A DNA stretch of 64,000 nucleotides, taken from Hyparrhenia diplandra. Taxonomy: Eukaryota; Streptophyta; Magnoliopsida; Poales; Poaceae. How positions within the stretch are numbered: position 1 is the stretch's first letter; each line of letters opens with the position of its first letter. A model generated the notes under the pieces. That model had not been told where the DNA came from. It made no database searches and worked only from the letters and a program-made list of their open reading frames with translations. Position numbers and translations under genes: made by a program. The DNA lies in assembly GCA_015847255.1 (NCBI GenBank), contig JADLZK010009295.1, positions 333,094-397,093 on the forward strand. The letters run 5' to 3'. Of this stretch, positions 1 to 10,228 are shown one piece after another.

Positions 1-484
1 TGTAGTGGGGGACAACTACATTAAATGCTTCTTTGTTTCGCCGATCCACGGTCTTGGGGTAATCGACACCGGCGATTTGCCCGCCCGTTATCTCCTCGCG
101 TACCCGTTGATGGGACGTAAAGTGGCGGGTTGCTTAACTCGCCACCCGGCCACGAGAGAGAACGATGCCGGCACTATTTACTCTCCAGCACTACACCCCC
201 CTGCCACGTCTCCAAGGGGCCCTCGGGGCTATGACACGCCACCACGACACATCCAAAGAATGCTCACCTTCAACAAGACACAAAAGACTACCCTCGAGTC
301 CTCGGCTCCTCTACCAGCTGCAGGACACGTACACCGATGGCCTAAAGACACGCGTCTACAACTCCATACTCCAATTGGATCGCCCGAGCCCGTGCCCGGG
401 CATGCGTAAAACTTGGGGTCCGGACAAGAGACACATTAGCACTTGCATTTGACACGTAATGTAGCACCATTACTTTCCTTCCCA
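1..484. other. Unassigned, probably transposon-derived sequence
   Basis: No gene is recognised here. The window opens with TGTAGTGGGGGAC, which could be the start of an LTR, and the stretch is GC-rich with only short meaningless open frames. Around position 485 the reading becomes a reverse-transcriptase fragment, so this block ends at a junction with the chromovirus on its right. I cannot tell whether it is an inserted element or scrambled 5' sequence of the same chromovirus. Confidence 0.3.
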
Positions 485-2780
485 CTATAAAATGAAGAAG
501 AACATGCACAACATCTTCGCGATAGTCGACGACGACTACGCGACCATAAGTTGTATGCCAAGTTCAGCAAATGTGAGTTTTGGCTAAACCGAGTGGAATT
601 TTTTGGGGCATGTTCTTACCCCCTCGGCGCCTCTCGTGGATCCCGGCAAGGTACGAGATGTGTTAAATTGGAAATCTCCCAAGTCGGGTTCATCGGATTC
701 GGCAGTTCCTTGGTCTTCTTTGGCTACTATCGGCGTTTCATTCCCTGACTTTTCCAAGATAGCTCATCCAATGACTAAGTTGCTTCGGAAGGATGTCAAG
801 TTTGTATGGAGTCCAGCCTGTGAGGAATCCTTCCAAGCTTTGAAGAAATATCTCACCACGCACCAGTTCTTGCTCGCCCGGATATTGAGAGACCGTTTGA
901 TGTATATTGTGATGCCTCTAGAATTGGACTAGGTTGTGTGCTTATGCAAGATGGACGTGTGATAGCTTATGCTTCACGTCGCCTAAAGAAACATGAGGTG
1001 AATTATCCCACTCATGATTTAGAGCTAGCTGCAGTGGTGCATGCTCTAAAAATTTGGAGACATTATTTATTGGGGAATAAAGTGCATATTTATACGGACC
1101 ACAAGAGCCTTAAATATATTTTTACTCAACTTGAGTTGAATATGAGGCAAAGAAGGTGGCTTGAGCTGATCAAGGATTATAATTTGGAAGTTCGTTATCA
1201 TCCAGAAAAGCTAATGTGGTCGATGCATTGAGTCGAAAGTTGCATCAGGATGATGAAGAATCCTTGCCTTTCAACCATTCTCGAGGTGTTAGCACATATT
1301 GCTTTGGTCTCAAATTTGCTAGAGGAGATTATTATGGAACAAAGACAAGATGCATTAGAAATTCTTCATATCAAGAAATTAATTGCAGAAGGTAGAGGTC
1401 CTCATTTCAGCATTGATGAACAAGGTGTAGTAAAATTCAAGAATCGATTAGTGGTTCCTGCAAGCAATGAGCTTAGAAAGAAAATTTTGGAAGAAGCTCA
1501 CAGTTCCAAGCTCTCCATTCACCCCCGAAGCAACAAGATGTATCATGATTTGCGTCGAGTTGTATTGGTGGTCAAACATGAAGCAGGACATTACCAGATA
1601 TGTCTCAGAGTGTGATACTTGTGGAAGAGTGAAGGCTGATCATATGCGTACACCTGGTTTTCTGCAACCTTTGCCAATTCCTGTTTGGAAATGGGAGGAT
1701 ATTTCCATGGATTTTATTGTGGGATTACCTTGCACCGGAGAAGGGCATGATTCTATTTGGGTCATTGTGGATCGTGTCACCAAGTCCGCTCATTTTTTCT
1801 TCCGGTACATACAAAATACTCGGCGAAGGAATATGCTGAGCTGTATTTTGATCGGATTGTCACCTTACATGGAGTGCCTCTTCACATTGTTTACGATACT
1901 GTGGTCGGTGTTTGAGTCTCGCTTTTGGAAGCAATTGCAGAAAAGTGTTGGAACTAAACTTCTCAAAAGCACACTTATCATCCACGCATCGATGGTCAGA
2001 CAGAGAGGGTTAATCAAGTACTTGAGGATATGTTGAGAGCTTGTGTCATTTCTTTTCCGGAAAAATGGGATAAATGTTTACTTGGGCAGAGTTTTCTTAT
2101 AACAATAGTTATCAAGAAAGTATCCGGATGGCTCCTTTTGAGGCTTTATATGGCAAGAGATGTAGGACACCACTCAACTGGGTTGAAGTGGGAGACCGTG
2201 GATATTTTGGCCCTGATTTTATCAAGGAAGCTAGAGAACCAGTCGGTATTATTCAGTCCCATTTAAAAGCAGCCCAAAACCGTCAAAAAGCTTATGCAGA
2301 CAAGAAAAGAAGGGCAGTGGAATTTGAAGTTGGTGATCATGTGTATCTCAAGGTGTCACCTATGAGAGGTGTACATCGTTTTGGAGTTCGTGGGAAAGTT
2401 AGCCCCCCGTTATGTTGGACCTTACAAGGTTTTGGAACGATGTGGAAAAGTTGCTTATCGTCTTCAACTTCCAGAAATCTTGTCAGCAGTTCATAATGTT
2501 CTCCATGTCTCTCAGCTGAAGAAATGTTTGCGAAGTTCCCGAAGAAGTAGTAGAAATTAAAGGACTTCCTCTCCAACCAGATCTTTCATATGTTGAGCAT
2601 CCTATTAAAAATCTTGGATGAAAAAAAGAAAGAGTGACTAGAAATAAGGTGGTTAAATTCTATAAAGTCCAATGGCAAAATCACTTTCGTGAGGATGAAG
2701 CGACTTGGGAACTTGAAAGTTATATTTTGGAGCATTATCCCATCTCCTTTCTAGTCCATCAAGGTAATTGTCTAAATTAA
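485..2780 (+). pseudogene. Chromovirus pol remnant: RT end, RNase H, integrase, chromodomain
   Basis: The frame from about 494 gives the end of the reverse transcriptase, with the lineage-typical block LYAKFSKCEFWL at 551. RNase H follows at about 880-1230, with motifs VIAYASRRLKKHEVNYPTHD and YTDHKSLKYIF. The integrase zinc-finger region lies at about 1450-1630 and its core at about 1690-2030 (WEDISMDFIVGLP, then DSIWVIVDRVTKSAHF). The C-terminal part at 2074-2560 contains RMAPFEALYGKRCRTPL and HNVLHVSQLKKC. A chromodomain-like tail at about 2640-2780 has VKFYKVQW and EDEATWE. The frame changes repeatedly (near 600, 930, 1240, 1600, 2040 and 2400), so no functional polyprotein can be made. 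The missing catalytic YxDD of the RT would lie upstream of the preserved part. Confidence 0.85.
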
Positions 2781-2854
2781 AAATTTATCCCTTCCTTTTC
2801 CCACACTAGGCATGCGAAATCTCGGGACGAGATTTTGTTTTAGGGGGGTAGAGC

Positions 2855-5707
2855 TGTAACACCCTCGGTGTTACCGCGTAATCAGCTTGCTAAAATCCGT
2901 CATGAGCATCATGTTTATTTGATATTGCAAATGATGAAGCATATATAAGTGTTCCTTGTATTATGAATCGGTAACTCAAGTGATTAAATGGATAGAATAA
3001 GTAGCTTCTATGTATGTATGTTTTTACCCACACGCATATGCCTATATATAAGCACATACACACATGCACCACACGTTACTTTGTTTTGAACCGAGAGTGA
3101 GAGAGACACCAGTGTCGTGCATGGACCAGTCTTTGCATGCTAATGCAATTATAACTGCTGTCTATCTTCGCTGCCAATCAAAATGATAGCCGTCGTCCTG
3201 TGGCCATGCAAGTTTACGTGAATCTATCCCTCTCATTGGCTTCGCGTCGTCGTCGTATATCTGCAGTTGGCCTGCTGCTACCATGCACTGCTTGGCCTTC
3301 TCTACGTGCTGCCATTGCTGCCTCTACACCGCATGTTGGGATCGACTATAGCTAAACCATGCATGTATGCTCGCGTCTGCTTGCTGTTGCACCCTGCCCA
3401 GCGTGGTCACTTCACTTTAAATGCCTCTGCTCTTAGCACTATGGCACGTTGTTGCTGGAGGCCGTGCTCTCGCGCTCGCCGTCGTTAGCGATTCATGGCG
3501 CTGCGGCTGCACATGTGATGTTGATCATGGTCGAGCACGTGTGCCAACTTGCTAGCATCCAAGACATTAATTTCCTTAGGGAGAGATCACATCGAGCTGC
3601 TCGTTGCGTCCTTCACTTCGCCAGTCTATCTCGCTTTGAATTGCACCAGGCCGAGTTAGTTTGGAGTCTTCCTGTCGTCGGTCCTCCTCAGTCAGGATTC
3701 AGCTGGCCATAAAGGACTCGACTCTGCGAGGTCTCATCCTCTAACCCCTCACACCAGAGAGCAGCCATGGCAGTTGTCTAAACAGCAACCACACCAAGCC
3801 TCTCTCGTTCATCGCCGTCGGAGACTACCAGACGCCGCGGTGTCCGCTGCCGAGCGCTGCCGTGCCGCTCGCTCGCACGTGGCCTGCTCTGCTCGGGCTC
3901 GCCGCGAGTCTCTGACTCAATCGTCACCTTCGCACGAACCTCTGTAAGCTATAGTTGTTGAAAATAATTAATTTTGCTAGAGTAATATTCGTAACAATTT
4001 GCATGATAGCTCGGTGTATGCTAAGACCATGAAAGTTTCACAATAGCTTTGTTATATTATATTGTGCTTGCCGTAACCTTTGTGAGATGTATACGATACC
4101 TTGCTTGCTGCAGTCGTGAAGTAGTTGACGCATTAGTTATTAGAGCTAGCTTGGTTGCTTATCTTGTGTATTTATTTTAAGAGTTGCTGTTGTCGAACTG
4201 TTAAATCATTGCATCATCATCGCATACATGTAGTGAACGAGTTGGCGGAAGTCGTGACCGTGGGCGACCAGGAGTACGAAGAAGTCATCGTCGAGGAGTA
4301 CGAGGAGGAGTTCCTAGACCCGCCACCACCGACTGACTTTGCTGACACCGCGCCTGCCCAAGGCAAGCCCCGGTGCATAACCCTTATTTTAATAAATATG
4401 ATTTATATATGATTGCATTTACATTCCAGGAGTTTTATGAAATCCACATGCATATATATATTATCCTATGAGTCTTACTAGTACACGATCGAATAGCTGC
4501 CATGGTTAGGTTATTCGGTAGCGTGAGTAACCTACCGTTACTCACAAAGTAGGTTGATACTACTACTATAATCATGATGATGATGGAAAGGAAATGGTGA
4601 CCAGACAGGGAAGTGGTTTGGGTTCTGGTGGGTGTAACAAGTTATGTGCCGCGACGGCGGACTTAGCCGGGTTACACTGTTTTCCCTTTCTGTGTCGGTT
4701 AAGGACCGTCCGTTGCCGCGGATGGTAGTCGTCACAGATTTATTATCCCGAGCACATACTTGCTTATGGGAGCGGGAAGACTTGTTACTCTCTTTGTCGT
4801 GGGTTCCGCTCTATCCGGGCCGACATCAGGGAGGCGGAGATGGTGGACGCCCAAGCAAAGACCATACCGAGTCGCGGACTCAGGAGTTGGGAACTTGGGG
4901 TCCGAGTTGGACGGGGACTTGGAGCCCTCGACAGGAGTGGAACGGGTTGGTCTTGGCTTGTGCAGTTTTTGTAGCACAAACGAGGCGTGTGTTTTTCGGG
5001 GTACCCAGCTGGGGACATTGATTCGCGAATCGCCGTTGCAAAAAGGGTACGACTTGGCTATGGTCTAGCACCGTAGTAAGAAGTGGAATATGGAAGATGG
5101 AATTAAGATGGTTCTCGATTGCTCAACTCTTGCTTGAAATTAGAACAGGTGCTTATCTAGAATGGCTAGATGATGAACTTAAAAGATGGCTAATAAATAA
5201 AAAGTAAGGATTTACTTTTAGTAATGCTTTTCTTGCAAATAAATAAAACCACAAGCCATAAAGCCTATCATATCCTTGAGAGTCGGAAATATATATTCCC
5301 ATTCGGTAAGTCTTGCGAAAGTACAATTGAGTACTCGGGGTTTATTTACCCTTGTTGCGGGTGGAGCATAAGGAGCTAGTCTTGTGTGGAGGATTCTTCT
5401 GGTGGGCACAGATGGATCCTTGTATCTTCGTCGTCGCTAGATGTTTATTTCTTTTCCGCTGTTTATTTCCGCACTCTGAACTTTGGTATTGTAATAAATA
5501 ATTTCTATGACTTGGTATTGTATGGAATAAATTAAGTATTGTAAGCTTGTACTCATTATTGATTACGGATGTAAAACGTGGATTGTTCGAGTTCTCCCTT
5601 GCGGTGTGCTCGACGGAACTGTTTGAAATGGCTCATTTGTGGAGTACTTAGTGTCTAGAGGAAGACAAGTGCTCTATAAATGTGTTATTTCGGGCGGTTC
5701 TGCCACA
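2855..5707 (+). repeat. 3' LTR of the Tekay/Retrosat-type element
   Basis: The LTR opens with TGTAACACCC directly after a purine-rich tract (TTTTAGGGGGGTAGAGC at 2838-2854) that serves as the plus-strand primer. It ends near 5707 with CGGGCGGTTCTGCCACA, the usual terminus of this lineage as I remember it. Length is about 2.85 kb, within the usual range for the lineage. AT-rich sequence with several ATG/TAA-poor stretches near 5460-5560 resembles the R/U5 region of related LTRs. No partner LTR is in the window, so the exact end and the target duplication cannot be checked. ORFs inside it (for example 4644-5071) look like chance open frames. Confidence 0.75.
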
Positions 5708-5840
5708 CCCATGGCCTGAACCAGGATAAATCCCTCGTGTTCATCTCGTGCATGCCATCTGGATGGGAGCGCACGGCCTATAAACTTATTGCCGGTCCTT
5801 GAGATACCCCGTTTCTCAAAACACCGACAATGACACAAAC

Positions 5841-6351
5841 AACTTATGGTATACAACATGCTCTGCCAAAACGGAGTACTCGGATTGCCTCCCAGCCACT
5901 GTCGTACATTCCGACCTCCAGGCGAGGCGAGGTATTGGTCAACATGACGTTGGGCATCGCACCGCCGGCGCCAATAGTGTCTCCAGCCTCCAAGGGGGCA
6001 CGTGACGCTATCATCAGTGGGAGCTTGATGTCCAGCCAGATTGAAGCCGTGGATGCGTATTTCATGGCGACCAATCGCTTGTCCAGTCAAAAGCTCTCCT
6101 GGGATGTCAAGGTGGGCTCGCACAGCGAGCAGCAGAGGGACGCCGCTTTGAAGGTTATAGCGTCGTTCCTTGCATGGTCGTAGTCCTTTATGTAATATCT
6201 AACCTTCGTTGTTTGCTAGGACGGTCCAGCCTTCGGCTGTTAGTCCTATGTTGGCGCTTGTTTTTAGCGCGTTGTTTGTACGGTTACTTTTCTTCTTCTT
6301 AATGCAATGTGCAAATTTTTTGCGTATTTGAGAAGAACTTATGGTATACAA
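5841..6351 (+). mobile_element. 5'-truncated LINE insertion with 16-bp target site duplication
   Basis: The 16-mer AACTTATGGTATACAA occurs at 5841-5856 and again at 6336-6351, bracketing a 479-bp body at 5857-6335. The body ends with CTTCTTAATGCAATGTGCAA and TTTTTTGCGTATTTGAGAAG, a 3' end typical of grass LINE-derived elements. A long perfect duplication plus 5' truncation is the signature of target-primed reverse transcription. There is no long poly(A); the end is AGAAG. Confidence 0.8.
5858..6183 (+). pseudogene. C-terminal ORF1-like remnant inside the truncated LINE
   Basis: The open frame reads into a basic block PKRSTRIASQPLSYIPTS, then continues to a stop at 6183, just ahead of the 3' UTR. 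Basic RRS-R-A type tails followed by helix-forming sequence are common at the C-terminus of the gag-like ORF1 (DUF4283/zinc-knuckle) proteins of grass LINEs. There is no ORF2 between it and the 3' end. This suggests that the source was an ORF1-only, non-autonomous derivative, or that the copy was internally deleted. The start is simply where the truncation cuts in; it is not a real start codon. Confidence 0.5.
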
Positions 6352-6742
6352 AGGATTCAAAAACACTCATTTCAGTCTAAAAAGGGTTTAAAAAACATTC
6401 TATTATCCAGCTCTAAACTGATTCAAACTGAAAGAGATAATGGATGAACCGCAGGTATTCATTCATTTCAATGGTGTAGATATACACGAGTTACAACAAC
6501 AGGGTAATTGACTGTCCTATATAGCTACTATACGGCAGTCCGAGCAGAGATCACAGGACGTGGGCGTGCGAGGACTGCGTTGCGCCAGGAGATGAAATAC
6601 AGGCGGGGCATCACGGCATGCGTGGACTGCTTCTCTAATACAAACAAATCGTGAAGACCAATTGGGACAGGACAGGTCAGCGCCGCGTTCCTGGAGGCCA
6701 AGGTTGGGGTAGCTGGGGAGGAGGCGGCCATCGCGGATCACC
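6352..6742. other. Unassigned sequence between LINE fragment and hAT-like element
   Basis: No gene or element end is recognised. The last 50 bp (about 6690-6740) resemble 7600-7660 on the other side of the ACCGAA-rich element, sharing GCTGGGGAGGAGGC and CCATCGC. Both pieces may come from one gene-like sequence, since on the minus strand they read MA(A/P)-SSPATP. Confidence 0.35.
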
Positions 6743-7526
6743 CCGGCATTTTCACCGAAAACCGAACACCGAACCGAACCGAAAAGTCGGTTTTTCGGTT
6801 TTTCGTTCGGCGCCGGGTTTTCAATTCTGCTGGCTTCGGTCGTCGGTTCGGTGCTCGGTTGTGCCTCCAGACCAAACCAAACAACCGATCAAACCGAGAA
6901 AGAAAGCATCCATCCATCATCCAGATTGTAGTCCACACGGGTGAGCCCCTTCCCATCGTGGCCCAACAGAGCCTAGCAGGCAGTAAAGCCCACCACCAGT
7001 CCACTCCACCAGATGCATCACGCGTCCACGCCTCTCCAGCACTCCGCACTCTAATCCCTAACCCTAACTCCCTAAGCCTCGCGCCGTGTGGGATGCAGCG
7101 GCGGCACCGCCGCGGTGCAAGCAGGGCGGGCCGCGGGCGATGCGACCTTGCGAGGCGAAGCGGGCGAGCGTGGAGTAGGCAGGCGAGCAGCGAAGCTTAG
7201 CGGGCGGGGCCGCGACATGGTGAGCGCGAACTTGGCGGCGGGGGCGCTGGCGGTGTGGCGGCACCGGCGCCAGCGGGCGGATTGCAAGCACACGGAGGCG
7301 CGGGCGGCGGCGCGCGAGGCCGCCAGTGACCGGGTGACGGTGGAGTACGTTTTTTTCTTTTCTTCCCGCAATTCGGTCGGTTCGGTTTAAACCGAAGAGC
7401 CGAAGAAATAAACCGAAACTGCCGGTTTCCGGTTTAGGAGAAAAACCGATCGGTGCTTCATCTTTAGAAACCGAACTTTTTGAGAACCGAAAAACCGAAC
7501 CTCGGTCGGTTTATACCGAATGCCCA
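6743..7526. mobile_element. Putative non-autonomous hAT-like element with ACCGAA/CGGTTT subterminal repeats
   Basis: The left end reads CCGGCATTTTCACCGAAAACC and the right end, reverse complemented, reads CCTGGGCATTCGGTATAAACC, so the ends are imperfect inverted repeats sharing GGCATT. Both ends are packed with ACCGAA or its complement TTCGGT (about 6755-6900 and 7375-7520), which is characteristic of hAT-type subterminal binding arrays. No clear 8-bp target duplication is visible. The middle (6940-7370) is very GC-rich and includes a frame starting ATG at 7217 whose product I do not recognise; it may be a captured 5' gene fragment. Confidence 0.45.
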
Positions 7527-7863
7527 GGCTGTTCGCTGGATGACCCAGCTCGCGCCGACCAGACTGGGGGACGGAGGGTTACTTCCACCGCCCACGAGCT
7601 CGAGGAGGTAGGCTAAGGCGGGGGTCGCTGGGGAGGAGGCTGGGGCCATCGCTGCCCGACCAGACGCCGAGTGACGGCTCCAGCGTGCCGTGCTTCGTCC
7701 AGCCACACCCGCGGGAGAACAAGCAGACAGAGCTCGAGGCCGTTTCGCCCTTGACCGGGCGGTCGCTGCGAGGTGGTTTGTGCGGGCGGCGAGGAGGAGG
7801 TGGGCGGAGGCGACAGAAATCAGACGACGGAGCGGCAGAAATTTTCACATTTTATTATTATTA
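7527..7863. other. Unassigned GC-rich sequence
   Basis: No gene is recognised. It contains the partial duplicate of 6690-6740 noted above and then a run of CGGCGG-type codons with no conserved motif. Confidence 0.3.
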
Positions 7864-8858
7864 ATAGCAAATTTGTCCGTGCATTGCTACGGGAATAACA
7901 TATATTTTTAAAATTCATTATTTTTCATCTCGCCGTTCATTGTTATGTGTAATAATATGCAGCGACCTTTCGTGAGATATGTTAATATATGCAAATCTTA
8001 TCAAATTAATATGAGTCTTCTACCCACGTGCCACTATAAAGTTCACTCGCGCACCTATATGCCACTAAAAAGTTCGCTTGCACCTGTATGCCATCGGGCC
8101 GAACTTCTTACCCTCTATGCCAGTCCGTCCACTCTCATCCCTAATGGTGTCAAACTGCACTGTGGGCCCAACCTGTAAGTGACAGGGCCACCTGTCGTCG
8201 GCCCCCTCTGCCGCATGGCTAGGCCCGCCGTCGCCAGGCCGTGCCTCTCCCTCGTCCCTTCCCCTTCGTCGCCAGGTCGCGTGACCAGGGCCGGTGCATC
8301 TAGGCCGCCGCGGGGCAGCGGTGGAAGGCGAAGACCATGGGGTTGGCGGGGTCAGCGACGAGCTGGGCGCCGCTGTGGACGTCGGGTTTCGTCACCATGT
8401 CGCACACACCGGCGTCGTGGCGTTCCGGTCTGATATGGACGTGCTACCCATCCATGTGCGTGCGTGGTATGGTGTGCAATCGGCCACCATAACCATTATT
8501 GAACTAATCTTTTTTATTTACATCGGTAGTAGCACCAGCGGCAGGTGGCCGGCCGGCCGGCCGCCGATGAGCAGCACCTCAATCTCGCTAGCAGCTAGCT
8601 AGTTGTTGCTTGCGATCGACGATAGATACCAGCACTCGCCGCCGCCGCAGGTAGTAGCGATGTGCCGGTGGAATTTGGTAGGATCAGTACGGGTAGGAAA
8701 CCGATTCAGGAATAAGTTGTCGTGGGCCGGAAACCGAATCATTGCCGTTGCCGTATCCTGGGCTTGGCAGGAAGCCGAATCAGTTGGGCAGAAAAGGTTG
8801 AAGAAAAAGGTGAAACTGAAATTTTCTCTTTTATTAGTAGGTATAGATTAGGTATAGA
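7864..8858 (-). mobile_element. Putative Helitron, minus strand, carrying a gene fragment
   Basis: Read on the minus strand, the element starts A|TCTATACC at 8858 and continues with TCTATACCTACTAATAAAAG, matching common grass Helitron 5' ends. It ends near 7864 with an imperfect palindrome (CCCGTAGCAATGCACGGA) followed about 10 bases later by GCTAT|T. Helitrons end with a short hairpin followed by CTRR and insert between A and T. Here the last base of CTRR is changed, so the copy would be old. No replicase/helicase is present. The interior holds a recognisable gene fragment (8357-8458), as expected of a capturing non-autonomous Helitron. Confidence 0.45.
8357..8458 (+). pseudogene. Captured fragment of an ILR1-like IAA-amino acid hydrolase (M20 family)
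   Basis: The frame gives GFRHHVAHTGVVAFRSDMDV followed by LPI. In plant ILR1/ILL amidohydrolases, which release free auxin from amino-acid conjugates in the ER, the segment around YRHPVA-TGVVA and ALRADMDALPI is strongly conserved and includes part of the metal-site region. Only about 34 codons match. Upstream and downstream sequence does not continue the family, and the next codons run into AT-rich sequence, so this is an isolated piece rather than a gene. It lies antisense to the inferred Helitron strand. The identification rests on one motif and could be wrong. Confidence 0.45.
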
Positions 8859-9685
8859 TAAGGAAGCGGATTGAAGGCATTAGAACCGCATTAATATTTT
8901 TTTTAAGTCAGCATAGCTGGTATACTAATGTACAGGCCTAACATAACGACATCCGTGGCACAATATTAAACCACTGTGTGGTCCTATGTGAATATCGAAA
9001 AGATTTTTTTAAAAAAAGTGAAAGATTAAATATGGCAGCATCTAGTAGAATTATGGGCAGTGTAGCAAATATTAAATTAACTAAAAGTGGTAAAGAAAAA
9101 TCCATAAGAGATATGGGCATATGGCATGGAGAAACTGGTTTCGGTCAAAAAAATAGAGAAACTGGTTGCACTGCTTATAGCTACAATATCTCTTTTTTGC
9201 AAAATGGGATGATGAATCTTGGTGAGCATCTTCTATTTCACAGACTAATGCTCAAGTTATAATTCCACCAGTAGAGGATTTAGGGGGTGATGATTCCAGT
9301 GCATGACACGACTTAGAAAAAATTCCGATATGGGAACAGTGTGCAGCTACATATAAGACTCAGATGAAGTTGTTTTCGCTCTTTTTGCCTGCAGTAGGAA
9401 AGGCAAAAATAAGCTTGCACTTTTACAGAGCACATGAATAATACTGAATTTATCGTACCAAGGTTATACTACAAAATTCATGGGGAAAAATACTGAATTG
9501 CAATGCATGGCTGTGTTTGATATTGTATTAGGTGATTGCGACAGAAACAGATTTAGAGTTTGTTGGCAGAGATAATTGCAGGCTAACCATAATGTCAAAC
9601 TGAAGCTTGCAACATCTGACTTTTGTACGCATACAAAGCAACATGTAAAATGATAATTCAACAGAAATAATGATAATATCCTTAC
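8859..9685. other. Unassigned AT-rich sequence next to gene fragments
   Basis: No coding segment is recognised with confidence. On the minus strand a splice-acceptor-like CTACTGCAG occurs near 9395 and is followed by a short frame containing VAAH, which might be a badly decayed third phosphoglycerate mutase exon; I could not support that further. Confidence 0.3.
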
Positions 9686-9789
9686 TTGGTCTTTTTGAAA
9701 TAAGCAGGTGCTCTCTGCACACATCTCAAGGCTCTCGCCATTTGGGGGAGGAATATCATAACTGCGACGCCATTCATAGCTCTCCATAC
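9686..9789 (-). pseudogene. Phosphoglycerate mutase exon fragment, internally deleted
   Basis: Read on the minus strand, the exon follows an acceptor-like CTAAG and ends CAA|GTAAGG, a good donor. It starts with the codons for YGEL, loses roughly 18 residues, and resumes as EWRRSYDIPPPNGESLEMCA. That block is the conserved active-site neighbourhood of plant plastid-type 2,3-bisphosphoglycerate-dependent phosphoglycerate mutases (the RR-YD-PPP-GES motif). After MCAE, compensating indels scramble the codons before the frame recovers at KDQ. The residues just upstream in the family are supplied by the exon at 9879-9969, separated by an intron of about 89 bp. The deletion and indels mean it cannot encode an enzyme. 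Confidence 0.75.
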
Positions 9790-9878
9790 CTTAGATGGCA
9801 AGGTATAATTAATTTTAGGTTCAACAATAAATACTATGATGCACCAGGTAATCATTCTAGAGTGCAGGAAAGTCTTAC

Positions 9879-9969
9879 ATTCGTTCATTCAACTGCCAAG
9901 CTGTTATGACAGGAATGGACTGCTTCTTTGTCTCTTCACTGTATATCTGATTCCACTTGTGAGCTTGTT
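9879..9969 (-). pseudogene. Phosphoglycerate mutase exon fragment
   Basis: On the minus strand this reads QAHKWNQIYSEETKKQSIPV and then ITAWQLNERM, ending at a donor (AT|GTAAGAC) in the middle of a codon that the next exon (9686-9789) completes. The sequence matches the plant plastid-type phosphoglycerate mutase segment ahead of the YGELQGLNKQ block, with no stop in the preserved part. The mutase interconverts 3- and 2-phosphoglycerate. Retained introns show that the fragment came from genomic DNA and not from an mRNA copy. Where the exon starts is uncertain. Confidence 0.75.
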
Positions 9970-10090
9970 TTATAATTAGTTAGTAGGGACCCAGCTTGCA
10001 CTCTATGTACACATAATGTCGCGATGAGATTACAAATGCCTATGACGGGTAATTGCAAATAACTTGAAGTTCAGAAGGTCAGAGTTGTAC

Positions 10091-10228
10091 CTTAGTGTTG
10101 CTGTAAAATCTGTAAATTTCATCTACACAGTGAACCACAGCCTAGAAGTTTCCAGCATCACAACGGTCAATATCAGGTGTTGCCACCTGAATATCTTCTA
10201 TGTCGATCTCTTTCAGTTCAGAGGACAC
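10091..10228 (-). pseudogene. B-type cyclin exon fragment with an in-frame stop
   Basis: This 138-bp exon on the minus strand lies between an acceptor (TTTCAG|GTG) and a donor (AAG|GTACAA). It reads VSSELKEIDIEDIQVATPDI, then DRCDAGNF, a TAG stop, and AVVHCVDEIYRFYSNTK. The pattern of an acidic IDIEDI segment, DID-D--N-LAVVEYV-EIY-FY, is the start of the cyclin box in plant B-type mitotic cyclins, which activate CDKs at G2/M. Only this one exon of the gene is present. The next exon-like sequence on the same strand belongs to a different gene (phosphoglycerate mutase), so the fragments were joined by transposition or rearrangement. Confidence 0.7.

Larger units (their letters stand above)
485..5707 (+). 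mobile_element. 3' part of a Tekay/Retrosat-type Ty3/gypsy chromovirus
   Basis: The visible order is: end of reverse transcriptase, RNase H, integrase, chromodomain, polypurine tract, 3' LTR. That order with integrase last and a C-terminal chromodomain is diagnostic of Ty3/gypsy chromoviruses, and an LTR near 2.85 kb starting TGTAACACCC fits the Tekay (Retrosat-2/RIRE3) lineage of grasses. The 5' LTR, gag, protease and most of the reverse transcriptase are missing, either truncated or outside the window. The lineage name is recalled from family features and not searched. Confidence 0.85.

Noticed and set aside
480..495. TATA-like CACTATAAAATG suggesting an LTR promoter
   Set aside because: The following codons read as the reverse-transcriptase segment NEEEHAQHLR, so it is decayed coding sequence and not a promoter.
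4644..5071. Overlapping frames of 77-125 codons inside the Tekay-type LTR
   Set aside because: Six frames overlap in one GC-rich stretch of an LTR with no domain; they are chance reads.
9240..9460. Third phosphoglycerate mutase exon on the minus strand
   Set aside because: Only an acceptor-like site and the four residues VAAH match; this is too little to support a call.
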